Positions 18,229 to 26,336 of a stretch of 64,000 bases of DNA are shown here, in pieces. This stretch comes from Candidatus Lucifugimonas marina (GTDB lineage: Bacteria; Chloroflexota; Dehalococcoidia; Lucifugimonadales; Lucifugimonadaceae): positions 2,170,001 to 2,234,000 of the forward strand of contig CP046147.1 in NCBI GenBank assembly GCA_029593915.1. Direction: 5' to 3'. The notes beneath the pieces are model-generated. The model was not told the origin of the DNA. It saw only the letters and a program-made list of their open reading frames with translations, and made no database searches. The stretch's first letter is position 1. Every line of letters starts with the position of its first letter. The position numbers and the translations under genes are program-made.

Positions 18229-18257
18229 ATCCTGAGCCCCGTCGAAGGGTGCCTCAG
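18229..18257. repeat. Dispersed CATCCTGAGCCCCGTCGAAGGG repeat in the pyrR leader
   Basis: Same family as 37738-37783. It lies between the attenuator terminator and the pyrR ribosome binding site and touches the longest possible pyrR start codon. Confidence 0.75.
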
Positions 18258-18320
18258 GCCAGTACGTCGGACCGTGGAGATAGCCCCAAGTGCGAAAGCA
18301 CACTCGGACTAAAAATTCCC

Positions 18321-18349
18321 AAAAAAAATCCTTGCCTGCTGACAAGGAT
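18321..18349 (-). terminator. Attenuator terminator of the pyr operon
   Basis: On the minus strand, stem ATCCTTG / CAAGGAT around an 8-nt loop, immediately followed by eight U. Its 5' arm (CCUUGUCAGC, 18338-18347) can instead pair with the PyrR-binding loop upstream. Confidence 0.93.
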
Positions 18350-18425
18350 CGAAGTCGCGCTTTGCGTGACATGTGTGCGAAGAGACATCGTGCGACATTT
18401 TGCCGAATCGAAGGTGTCTAAGCGG

Positions 18426-18454
18426 ATTCCCTTGCCAGCCTCACTGGACTGGAT
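18426..18454 (-). promoter_or_regulatory. PyrR-binding loop (anti-antiterminator) in the pyr leader
   Basis: The leader RNA carries AGUCCAGUGAGGCU (18450-18437), which matches the published PyrR-binding consensus ARUCCNGNGAGGYU at every position. Immediately downstream, GCUGGCAAGG (18439-18430) is complementary over 10 bp (one G-U) to the 5' arm of the terminator, so it can form the antiterminator. UMP-bound PyrR would hold the binding loop, free the terminator and stop transcription before pyrR. This is the classical three-hairpin arrangement of Gram-positive pyr operons. Confidence 0.92.
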
Positions 18455-18597
18455 TTAAAGGCCCACAAAATATTCAGTTCTTAACACTCAAAGCTACCAC
18501 CATCCCGTATTAATGACAACGAGAACCAGTTAACATTTCGACCTGCATACAGGTACCCAAACGGCTCAATTTCTACTTTGAGTACTCAACCTCAAAA

Positions 18598-18625
18598 TGT
18601 CATCCTGAATTCATTTTCAGGATCT
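18598..18625. repeat. Dispersed palindromic repeat, exact inverted copy of 1653-1680
   Basis: ATCCTGAA...TTCAGGAT hairpin in the gap between the pyr leader and the interrupted gene at 18738. Apart from the leader elements and this repeat I see no gene in 18231-18737. Confidence 0.8.
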
Positions 18626-18737
18626 ATCTCACACCACCTACTACCGCCAACCAAGCGAGCACTCGCGACACCGCCACAGATCCCTCGACTCCGATGACTC
18701 CGCTCGGGACATGAGAAGTCGCCAACGAACCGCCGGT

Positions 18738-19379
18738 TTACTCAAGCGACCGAACCAATTCCACTGCATCCTCTATTGAGCCCAACCCCTCTTCGGTAAA
18801 AACAAACCAGTCCGGTCCATGCTCGGCAATGGTCATCCGGACCGTATCGCCGGGAAACTCAGGCGAGGCGCTTATGAAAAATAACCCCACGACACCGTCG
18901 TAAAGAGGCGACCTGTCAGCATTAGTTTGATAGCTGACGCAATCGACCACACCACCGGTGAGAGATACCGACCAGTGAGTTCGTATCTCCCCCTTATGAG
19001 TGTTCGACACTTCTATCTCGAATGGCGTGTTTATCTGACTAGCAGCTGTCATTTTTTAGTGTTGACTGGAAACCGGATCGAATTCGTCGAACCCGAATCT
19101 GGCGGGGCCGCTAATTCGCGCTGTCCCTTCGACAATGATTGACGCACGTCTAATATGGTGATCAAGATCGTAGTTGTACCCGAAACCACCTCCAGCCGTG
19201 TTGAAAACCTCTTCACCGCAATCGGGATGGAACGCAGGCTCTCCTGCGCTCATCAAATATGCGGGGCTGAGTACCGATTCCGAGTATGCAGCGTGACGGG
19301 AATCGTCGATGGCGAGGAATATGGCTAGTCCAACAACACCGATTCCTATCACTGCTGCTATTGAAGTTTTGAGGCTCAT
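18738..19379 (-). pseudogene. Small secreted/anchored protein interrupted by an in-frame TAA
   Basis: Two open stretches lie in one frame: 19379 to a TAA at 19058-19056, and on to 18738 (an ATG lies one codon after the stop). Part one has an N-terminal membrane/signal segment (SIAAVIGIGVVGLAIFLAI) and ends in IIVEGTARISGPARFG; part two starts with INTPFEIEVSNTHKGEI. Joined, they read as one protein of the pattern surface-anchored domain with an (I/V)VEGT strand, then TPF-x-V-x-V...KG, then GGVVDC. I therefore treat it as one gene of about 213 codons broken by a nonsense change or base error. Two separate genes remain possible. Function unknown. Confidence 0.55.
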
Positions 19380-19413
19380 AAGTGAACAGGTATTGATGGA
19401 TTTGCTCGAAACT

Positions 19414-19998
19414 CTAAAGCATCACCCAGTCACCGGGTTCGCCGTTTTCGGCAGGGGCTACTGCTCGCCACGATCTTGGATATAGCTTGAGTCCGCACAC
19501 ACAGCGAACTGATCGCATTCGTTTCTTGCGAGCGATCAACACTTTGCAGTGACCGCACTTCGATAGGAACCGGGTCTGCGATTGCCACTTCTCGGTCGTG
19601 ACATCCACATACCTACGCGGCTTGGCACCAATCTCACCGCAGATAGCCCGAAATTCACGACCATGCGCACTCGGTTTTTCGCCCCAACGCGCATGAACAA
19701 TGGCGTGAGCAACTTCATGCAGCACTACTTCACGAATGTCGTTTTCATCACCCATCGCAAGCAAGCGAGAAGAAATAGCGATCTGCTTGCGAGAAGGCAT
19801 GTAAGAACCTAGGGTTCGCCGCATCCGACCCGACACCCGAACCGGCGGCAGCGAAAGTCCGGGTTGGTGCTTGTCGAACGTCGCTTGAATCAACAAATCG
19901 ACCGCTTCCGCAGTCGGCTTCCCAATCGGTTTCTGCTCCAAATCGAAGGCGAGTTGGCGCGATTCATCTAACTCGGCCGCGCCGGGCGCCAGCGTCAC
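19414..19998 (-). CDS. SprT-like zinc metallopeptidase domain protein
   Basis: 194 residues. The zincin motif HEVAHAIVH around residue 93 is followed by a third ligand His in SAHGREFRAIC. A C-terminal zinc ribbon is visible as C-x2-C (KCGHCKVL) and C-x-C (RCVCGLKLYP). This order matches SprT/Spartan-like proteins, some of which degrade DNA-protein crosslinks; the bacterial members are largely uncharacterised. Start is GTG 19998. No operon partner is evident. Confidence 0.82.
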   Translation of the reverse strand: MTLAPGAAELDESRQLAFDLEQKPIGKPTAEAVDLLIQATFDKHQPGLSLPPVRVSGRMRRTLGSYMPSRKQIAISSRLLAMGDENDIREVVLHEVAHAIVHARWGEKPSAHGREFRAICGEIGAKPRRYVDVTTEKWQSQTRFLSKCGHCKVLIARKKRMRSVRCVCGLKLYPRSWRAVAPAENGEPGDWVML

Positions 19999-20183
19999 CT
20001 GAGCAAGCTGTGAAGCTTGATCAACGACGCGCCGTATGGTTTTGCGAACAGAAAAAGTAATTTCAGCTACTCCGACCAGAAGCTACGAAAAGCGAATAAC
20101 TAAAGCCAACCACGAGTATCGAGATTTCCCGCGGTAAAAAGAACGATCAAATGCTGATCCGCACAAACCGAATCCCACGCGAT

Positions 20184-21290
20184 TTACGAGAATCGACTCA
20201 GCGAAAACCCGCTCACGTCAATCGGCGATTCAGCCCCCGTAGCCAACGCAGCAGTCGCAATTCCCATGCCCGGTCCCAGAGCGATTCCCTGCCTACCGCC
20301 GCCAGTTGAGATAACGAGTCCTTCAGGGCCTGCGTTGGCATCGATAATTGGCATCTTGTCGGGAGTCATTGGGCGCAAGCATGCCGTCTGCTGAACAAGT
20401 TCGGCATCTTCCAAATACGGCAGCATTCCAACAGCCGATGCGATAATTCGATCACGTGCAGCATCAGTCGTTCGGTCGTCGAAATCGACTTCCTCTTCCG
20501 TCGTGCCAATCCACGTCAGCCCATCCGACTTTGTTGTGGCGTAATCGGTATCCCACCAAAGCGACATCTTTAATGGTGGATCAGGGGCGTTGAGCCGAAC
20601 GATCTGTCCTTTTAATGGAGATACAGGAACCGACACGCCAACATCTGTGAGCATCTTTGCGCTCCACGGTCCGGCTGCGGCTACAACGGCATCAGCTTCA
20701 GTCAGTTCACCGTCGACCATAACTCCCGACACTCGACCGCCGTCAACGGCGATATCAGTCACTTCACGGTTTACCAACTCAGCCCCACGCTCTTCGGCTG
20801 CCTGCCAAAGGGAGAGAGTCAACTTGTACGGATCGACCTCGAAGGCGAAACCGAAGTACAAGCCACCGATAACGTCGGTCGAAATGCGTGCGTCGATGTG
20901 ACTCAATTCGCCGAGCCCCAACCACCGAACATCGAACTTTTTATCTCCGGCATACGATTCGTAAATGCGAATCATCTCGGCAGCTTCTGCCTCGTCCTTC
21001 GTTACGGCCATCGAAGGCTTTTTCAGGAGGTTCGTGTATTCACCGTTCGGACCATCGCCCGTTAGTTCTTTCGCAAGATTTTGGTGAAGCCCAATCGAAT
21101 AATCAGAAAGGTTTTGATACTCGATCTGTCTTTCGCCACGAATGACCGGCTTTAGCCCGCCTTGAGCAAACCCCGAGGCGTGAGAAGCCAAAGAATCTCG
21201 CTCAAACAGCGTCACATCGTGACCGTCTTTGGTCAGGTAATAGGCGGTCGCACACCCAGCGATACCACCACCGATAATTGCCACTTTCAT
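20184..21290 (-). CDS. FAD-dependent amine/amino-acid oxidoreductase (DAO family)
   Basis: About 368 residues from ATG 21290 (a TTG three codons earlier is possible). N-terminal dinucleotide-binding fold KVAIIGGGIAGCATAYYLTK; ERDSLASHASG is the FAD-ribose and flavin loop; VVAAAGPWSAKML and the C-terminal ISTGGGRQGIALGPGMG complete the DAO fold. Relatives oxidise glycine, sarcosine or D-amino acids. The substrate cannot be chosen from sequence. Single gene, convergent with nothing obvious. Confidence 0.87.
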   Translation of the reverse strand: MKVAIIGGGIAGCATAYYLTKDGHDVTLFERDSLASHASGFAQGGLKPVIRGERQIEYQNLSDYSIGLHQNLAKELTGDGPNGEYTNLLKKPSMAVTKDEAEAAEMIRIYESYAGDKKFDVRWLGLGELSHIDARISTDVIGGLYFGFAFEVDPYKLTLSLWQAAEERGAELVNREVTDIAVDGGRVSGVMVDGELTEADAVVAAAGPWSAKMLTDVGVSVPVSPLKGQIVRLNAPDPPLKMSLWWDTDYATTKSDGLTWIGTTEEEVDFDDRTTDAARDRIIASAVGMLPYLEDAELVQQTACLRPMTPDKMPIIDANAGPEGLVISTGGGRQGIALGPGMGIATAALATGAESPIDVSGFSLSRFS

Positions 21291-21358
21291 AGATGGCAAC
21301 TTTTCAATCGGCGACTTTCGTATCGCTTTTTAGCGGGGTGAAACAACGGGATGCCTGC

Positions 21359-22816
21359 TTAGCTCTGAGTTTTGAAGGCTGCGTAAACCTCGTCACCTCG
21401 ACGCTGTCGTCGACGTGCAACACCTGTTTCCGAAGCGGTTCTCGCTACACCCCGAGCAACTCGCTTGGCAACGTTTTTGTCGAATACGCTTGGAATGATG
21501 AAATCTTCTGAGATGTGCGAATCAGGAATTACGCCAGCAATTGCTTGCGCTGCAGCGATCTTCATTTCGTCGTTGATTTCAGAAGCTCGTACGTCGAGCA
21601 CACCACGGAACAGACCCGGGAAGCAAAGTGAGTTGTTCACCTGGTTCGGGTAATCAGTTCGACCCGTTGCCATAACGCGAACGTTGTCTGGAACCTCTTC
21701 AGGCCAGATTTCAGGGTCAGGATTCGAAAGTGCGAACACGATAGCGTCGGGAGACATTTTCGCAATCTGCTCAGGCTTGACCAGATTAGGTCCTGCCAAC
21801 CCCAAGAACATGTCAGCCCCGACAAGCCCCTCTTCGAGAGTTCCACTGAAATTGTCGGGGTTCGTGTTGTCGGCGAACCACTGCTTCATCACGTTGTCGC
21901 CGTAATCACGCGTTCGGTCCAGTGCGCCACTGCGGTCATAACCAATAATGCTCTTCACACCGTATGACTGAAGAATCTTCGTACATGCGGTACCACTCGC
22001 GCCTACTCCCGCAACGACCACCTTTAGATCAGCAGGTTTCTTGTCGACGATCTTCAGCGCGTTGATCAGTCCAGCCAAAACTACAACGGCAGTACCGTGT
22101 TGATCATCGTGGAACACAGGAATATCGAGTTCAGCCTTAAGCCGTTCTTCGATTTCGAAGCAACGAGGTGCCGAAATATCTTCGAGGTTGATTCCACCGA
22201 AACCGGGAGCCATCGACTTAACGATGCTGATGATTTCTTCCGTGTCGTTCGTATCAAGAACCACCGGCCATGCGTCGACGCCACCGAACTCCTTGAACAA
22301 AAGTGCTTTACCTTCCATAACTGGAAGTGAAGCTGCAGCCCCTATATCACCCAGGCCTAGCACAGCCGATCCATCAGAAACAACGGCAACGGTGTGTCCT
22401 TTTCCTGTGAGAGCCCAAACAGCAGCCGGGTCATCGTGAATCGCCATACATACTCGACCGACACCCGGGGTGTAGGCCTTCGACATATCGTCACGCGTAG
22501 TTACCGGAACTCGAGAACTCATCTCGATCTTGCCACCAACGTGGAGCAGGAATGTTTGGTCGGAAACGCTACGAACCGTGACGTTCTCAACCGCCTTGAT
22601 GGCCTCGACTACTTTTATAGCGTGGTCATGCCCCGAGGTGTTGACTGTGAAGTCTCGAACCATGTCGCCTTGCGATGTCTGCACGACGTCGACACCCTGT
22701 GCGCTACCCCCGGCTTCACCAATTGCTGAGGTGATTTTGCCCAACATTCCAGGGACGTTCGGATATTCCGATCGAACCGTAATGCTGTAAGCAACGCCCG
22801 GTGTCCGTACTGCCAT
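21359..22816 (-). CDS. ACT-domain NAD(P)-dependent malic enzyme
   Basis: Oxidative decarboxylation of malate to pyruvate. ATG 22816 with GGAGCAAG about 9 nt upstream gives 485 residues. Residues about 8-85 are an N-terminal ACT domain (SEYPNVPGMLGKITSAIGEAGG), a likely amino-acid-binding regulatory module. The catalytic part has the Tyr of KAYTPGVGRVC, the Lys/metal region NLEDISAPRCFEIE, HDDQHGTAVVVLAGL and the cofactor fold VVVAGVGASGTACTKIL. Short, phosphotransacetylase-free type. The last residues are basic (RRRQRRG), which is slightly unusual. A longer frame to 22924 has no family support. Confidence 0.92.
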   Translation of the reverse strand: MAVRTPGVAYSITVRSEYPNVPGMLGKITSAIGEAGGSAQGVDVVQTSQGDMVRDFTVNTSGHDHAIKVVEAIKAVENVTVRSVSDQTFLLHVGGKIEMSSRVPVTTRDDMSKAYTPGVGRVCMAIHDDPAAVWALTGKGHTVAVVSDGSAVLGLGDIGAAASLPVMEGKALLFKEFGGVDAWPVVLDTNDTEEIISIVKSMAPGFGGINLEDISAPRCFEIEERLKAELDIPVFHDDQHGTAVVVLAGLINALKIVDKKPADLKVVVAGVGASGTACTKILQSYGVKSIIGYDRSGALDRTRDYGDNVMKQWFADNTNPDNFSGTLEEGLVGADMFLGLAGPNLVKPEQIAKMSPDAIVFALSNPDPEIWPEEVPDNVRVMATGRTDYPNQVNNSLCFPGLFRGVLDVRASEINDEMKIAAAQAIAGVIPDSHISEDFIIPSVFDKNVAKRVARGVARTASETGVARRRQRRGDEVYAAFKTQS

Positions 22817-23082
22817 ATTTTCTTGCTCCAAACAGCCCACTAGACGACATAAAAACGGCTTACATCGTCGATATTTTTCACGTTCAGACCACGTTAGTTT
22901 TCGCGTCGTTGAAAATGCACGCAAAGTCTAACACCGCGCCCATCAGCACACTTGGTGTTAACGCACCAAATTGCGGATGTCATAAAACCTACATGTAAAT
23001 CACCCCTTGGAGAGGCTCTCTATGTGTCGATTCATCCGGTATTCTGAATGGCGCAAATTTCGATATATGTACGGAGTAAACG

Positions 23083-23868
23083 ATGGCAGACGCTGAGACC
23101 CCGCGACTAAAAGGGCGATTTACAAGCTGTGAACTGGTTAAGCGAGAAGAACTTACAGACGATCTCGTAAAGTTCTGGATCAAACCTGCGCAGGACTACA
23201 CATTCAAGCCAGGACAGTACTGCACTATCGGAGTAGAAGGCATTGAACGCCCTTACTCCATCTCTTCCTCACCTGATGAAGAAAACATCGAACTCTTCAT
23301 TGAGATCGTTCCTGTCGAGCACGGTGGTCACCTCACCCCGCTTCTGGATCACCAGCAGGTCGGTGCAGAGATGACACTTCGACCACGAGCTAAGGGGATT
23401 TTCGTCCTCCAGCCTCAGTTCAAGCACCACATCTTCGTGGGCACAGTAACTGGAGTGGTTCCTTACATCTCAATGCTTCGCAAGTTCCTGAGCGATCCGG
23501 AATGGCCAGCACCCGCAGATGGAATTGCTCGTGAGGACTACACGTTCCACGTTCTTGAAGGCGCAAGCTACGACGATGAATTTGGCTACGACGAAGAGCT
23601 GACAGAACTCGCTGCCGAACACGATTTCATCCACTTCTACCCTTCCGTCTCTCGACCAAACGAAGAGCGAAACGCTAACTGGACTGGCGCCAAAGGCCGA
23701 ATCAACCTGCTTGTAGAGGACTACCTCGAAAAGCTCGGTGTCGATCCTAAAGAAACCTGCGTTTACGCATGTGGTCACCCTCAGATGATTGAAGACGTCG
23801 GGGAACGCATGGAGCCAACCGACTACAACTTCATCGAAGAACGATTCTGGAAAGAAGAAGACGAGTAG
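23083..23868 (+). CDS. fpr: Ferredoxin/flavodoxin-NADP+ reductase
   Basis: Transfers electrons between NADPH and ferredoxin or flavodoxin. 261 residues: FAD domain with RPYSISSSP and the phosphate loop GGHLTPLL, NADP domain with FVGTVTGVVPYISMLR, and YACGHPQMIEDV near the C-terminus. It ends acidic (EERFWKEEDE). Followed by two hairpins, the second a proper terminator. It is separated from the malic-enzyme gene by a divergent 266-bp spacer in which I see no further gene. Confidence 0.88.
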   Translation: MADAETPRLKGRFTSCELVKREELTDDLVKFWIKPAQDYTFKPGQYCTIGVEGIERPYSISSSPDEENIELFIEIVPVEHGGHLTPLLDHQQVGAEMTLRPRAKGIFVLQPQFKHHIFVGTVTGVVPYISMLRKFLSDPEWPAPADGIAREDYTFHVLEGASYDDEFGYDEELTELAAEHDFIHFYPSVSRPNEERNANWTGAKGRINLLVEDYLEKLGVDPKETCVYACGHPQMIEDVGERMEPTDYNFIEERFWKEEDE

Positions 23869-23880
23869 TTTTTCTCTTGC

Positions 23881-23911
23881 CTTTACGTTCTTCCCAGGAT
23901 TGAACGTAAAG
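23881..23911. promoter_or_regulatory. 10-bp perfect inverted repeat after fpr
   Basis: CTTTACGTTC ... GAACGTAAAG around an 11-nt loop, starting 12 nt after the fpr stop. No T-run follows, so it is probably an mRNA-stabilising hairpin or part of a tandem terminator. Confidence 0.5.
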
Positions 23912-23925
23912 GGATGTTTGAATCG

Positions 23926-23957
23926 AAGCCCTTTCTGTAACAGATAGGGCTTTTTTA
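23926..23957 (+). terminator. Rho-independent terminator after fpr
   Basis: Stem AAGCCCT-T-TCTG / CAGA-T-AGGGCTT with loop TAA, then TTTTTTATT. Confidence 0.88.
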
Positions 23958-24136
23958 TTGCCTGAAATATTTGCTCGTACACGGATACTTCGGGTTGGCG
24001 CACTTACAGTCACCTAAGAAGAACAAGCAAACGCAATCATCATCGCTAACTGTGAATTCCAGCTTTATACTTGCCCATCTGAATATTTATCCAAGATCTC
24101 AAGCTTCAATCGCTAGCAACTAGAGGAAACTAAGAA

Positions 24137-25030
24137 ATGGCAGAACGAATCGGATTCGTCGGACTCGGAATTATGGGCAAGCCAATGGCCATCAACCTGG
24201 CTAAGGGCGGCTACGACGTTACTGTCTACAACCGATCATCCGCAGCGGTTGATGCAGTGGTAGCTGAAGGCGCATCAGCAGGTACATCGTCAGCCGATGT
24301 CGCCTCGAAGTCCGACATCATCGTTCTCATGGTTCCCGACTCCCCAGACTCCGAAGCAGTCGTACTCGGCGAAAATGGTCTGCTCGAAGGCGCTTCAGCC
24401 GGCGACCTGATCGTCGACATGTCATCAATCGAGCCTGGTGTATCTCAGCGCATCCATGACGCATGTGCAGAGAAGGGTGTGAACTTCATCGACGCCCCTG
24501 TTTCCGGTGGCGAACCAATGGCTATCTCTGGCGATCTCGCAATCATGGTTGGCGGTACGGCCGAGAACTTCGAGCGTGCACAGCCACTCTTCGAGATCAT
24601 GGGTAAATCGGCAGTTCTCTGCGGCGACAGCGGTGCAGGAAACACTACTAAGCTCGCTAACCAGATTATCGTCGGTGCGAACATTCACGCTCTTGCCGAG
24701 GCACTAACTCTCGCAACCAAAGCCGGCGTGAACCCAGAAACCGTTTTCAACGCAATCAAGGGTGGTCTCGCCGGATCAAACGTCATGAACGCCAAGGCGC
24801 CAATGATGTTCGAGCGAAACTTCGCTCCTGGCTTCCGCATCGAGCTTCACTACAAGGACATCAACAACGCTGCTAAGACTGCTAACGATCTGGGGCTGTC
24901 GCTTCAAGTCACAGCCAACTTACAGCAGGTCTTCAAGGCGCTGATTGAGTGGGGCGAAGGTGGCAACGACCACTCCGGCATCCTCAGCTACGTAGAAAAG
25001 CTCACAGGCGTAACCGTCACTAACAAATAA
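24137..25030 (+). CDS. NAD(P)-dependent beta-hydroxyacid dehydrogenase (3-HIBADH / tartronate-semialdehyde reductase family)
   Basis: 297 residues, normal family length. N-terminal FVGLGIMGKPMAINLAKGG binds the dinucleotide; the substrate loop is DAPVSGGEPMA; the catalytic Lys is in GAGNTTKLANQ around residue 173; KDINNAAKTANDLG is the conserved C-terminal helix. ATG start with an A-rich AGAGGAAAC region 12-16 nt upstream. Monocistronic with its own terminator. Substrate could be 3-hydroxyisobutyrate, tartronate semialdehyde or a related acid. Confidence 0.9.
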   Translation: MAERIGFVGLGIMGKPMAINLAKGGYDVTVYNRSSAAVDAVVAEGASAGTSSADVASKSDIIVLMVPDSPDSEAVVLGENGLLEGASAGDLIVDMSSIEPGVSQRIHDACAEKGVNFIDAPVSGGEPMAISGDLAIMVGGTAENFERAQPLFEIMGKSAVLCGDSGAGNTTKLANQIIVGANIHALAEALTLATKAGVNPETVFNAIKGGLAGSNVMNAKAPMMFERNFAPGFRIELHYKDINNAAKTANDLGLSLQVTANLQQVFKALIEWGEGGNDHSGILSYVEKLTGVTVTNK

Positions 25031-25041
25031 ATTCTGTAATC

Positions 25042-25081
25042 AAAAAGCCACTCGCCCTAATTTCAGAACGAGTGGCTTTTT
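25042..25081 (+). terminator. Rho-independent terminator
   Basis: 13-bp stem AAAAAGCCACTCG / CGAGTGGCTTTTT, loop of about 14 nt, T-rich on the 3' side. Confidence 0.93.
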
Positions 25082-25169
25082 TGTTTAACGAAATATCATG
25101 AATCGATTGTTAGCATGCCGCATCTGAGATATCGGAATCGTTACTGTAACAATCAGGAGCTTGTCATTC

Positions 25170-25988
25170 GTGTCTAATGAAGTAGCCAATCACTACACTC
25201 AAGGATCACTCGGCGACCGCATCGAAGCCGGGCTCAAGCAAACTGTTGCCGACAACAGTGCGGTGACCATAGACGATCTCGCGCCAGTCGACGAATTTCA
25301 CATAGGTGGTCGGTCGGCTTCTGTGCACCTATTCGATCAACTGAACCTGTCACCAGAAGACAAAGTGCTCGACGTCGGGGCCGGTATCGGCGGAACGGCG
25401 CGATTCGTCGCTCAGACCTACGGTTCCGATGTAACGGGAATCGATCTCACACCCGAATTTTGTGAAGTCGCTGACCGCCTTAGTAATCTCGTTGGTCTTG
25501 GCGACAAAGTAAATGTCATCGAAGGTAGCGCACTCGATATGCCTTTTGAGGACGATTCCTTTTCGGTCGCCTACATGATGCACGTCGGCATGAACATCGA
25601 AGACAAGACAGCCCTCTACAAAGAAATCCGCCGAGTGCTAAAACCAGGTGGCATTCTCGCTGTTTACGACGTGCTTCAAGGTCCAAACTTTGAACAGATC
25701 ACGTTCCCGGTGCCGTGGGCTACTGTTCCAGAAACAAGCTTTTTGGCGACAGCTGACGAGATGCAGAAGCATCTTCGAAATGCCGGATATTCAATCGACA
25801 GCGTCGCTGATCGAACCGAGTTCGCTAAAGAATTCTTCGCAGCGATAATCCCACCTCCAGGCGGAACACCACCGCCGTTGGGAATTCACTTGATCATCGG
25901 CAACGAAGCGCCAACCAAGCTAAAAAACATGGTCGTGAACATCAACGCCGGGTTGTGCGGGCCGTGGGAGATCATCGCTCGTAAGTAG
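25170..25988 (+). CDS. SAM-dependent methyltransferase, UbiE / sarcosine-methyltransferase-like
   Basis: 272 residues from GTG 25170, which has AGGAG 10 nt upstream (a TTG at 25161 sits too close to it). Motif I VLDVGAGIGGTARF near residue 68, acidic strand VTGIDLTPEF, motif post-I ALDMPFEDDSF, AYMMHVGMNI and RVLKPGGILAVYDV. The N-terminal helix NEVANHYTQGSLGDRIEAGL and the C-terminal CGPWEIIARK resemble glycine/sarcosine N-methyltransferases and tocopherol-type enzymes. Substrate not assignable. Confidence 0.87.
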   Translation: MSNEVANHYTQGSLGDRIEAGLKQTVADNSAVTIDDLAPVDEFHIGGRSASVHLFDQLNLSPEDKVLDVGAGIGGTARFVAQTYGSDVTGIDLTPEFCEVADRLSNLVGLGDKVNVIEGSALDMPFEDDSFSVAYMMHVGMNIEDKTALYKEIRRVLKPGGILAVYDVLQGPNFEQITFPVPWATVPETSFLATADEMQKHLRNAGYSIDSVADRTEFAKEFFAAIIPPPGGTPPPLGIHLIIGNEAPTKLKNMVVNINAGLCGPWEIIARK

Positions 25989-26336
25989 CAGAGATTGACC
26001 TACTCACTGAAGAACTAACACGCTGTTGACCGGACATCTAAGGCACAGATTTTCTGATGCCGGCTATTACACGTGACCAGCGATGCAGATGCCTAGTTCC
26101 AGTAGGTTCGCTGTTGGCCTGATCTACAACGATTCCACAGGACTACGCACCCTAATGGTCCTGACGATGCCCCTCGTCTACACCATTCCAACACCTCGCC
26201 GCCCAAATTAAATACCCTATTCACATCATTGCCCTCTTCCATTAATCATTAACAAATAACTAAGTTCCCATACATGCTGGCATAGCAATTTTATGCAGCA
26301 CCAGAAACTTCGCTATTTACTGGAAAGGGCGCTCGA
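25989..26336. other. Intergenic region, no gene seen
   Basis: About 350 bp, AT-rich towards the end, with no convincing reading frame. The last bases contain GGAAAGGG about 8 nt before the ATG of the beta-propeller gene, its likely ribosome binding site. Confidence 0.6.
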
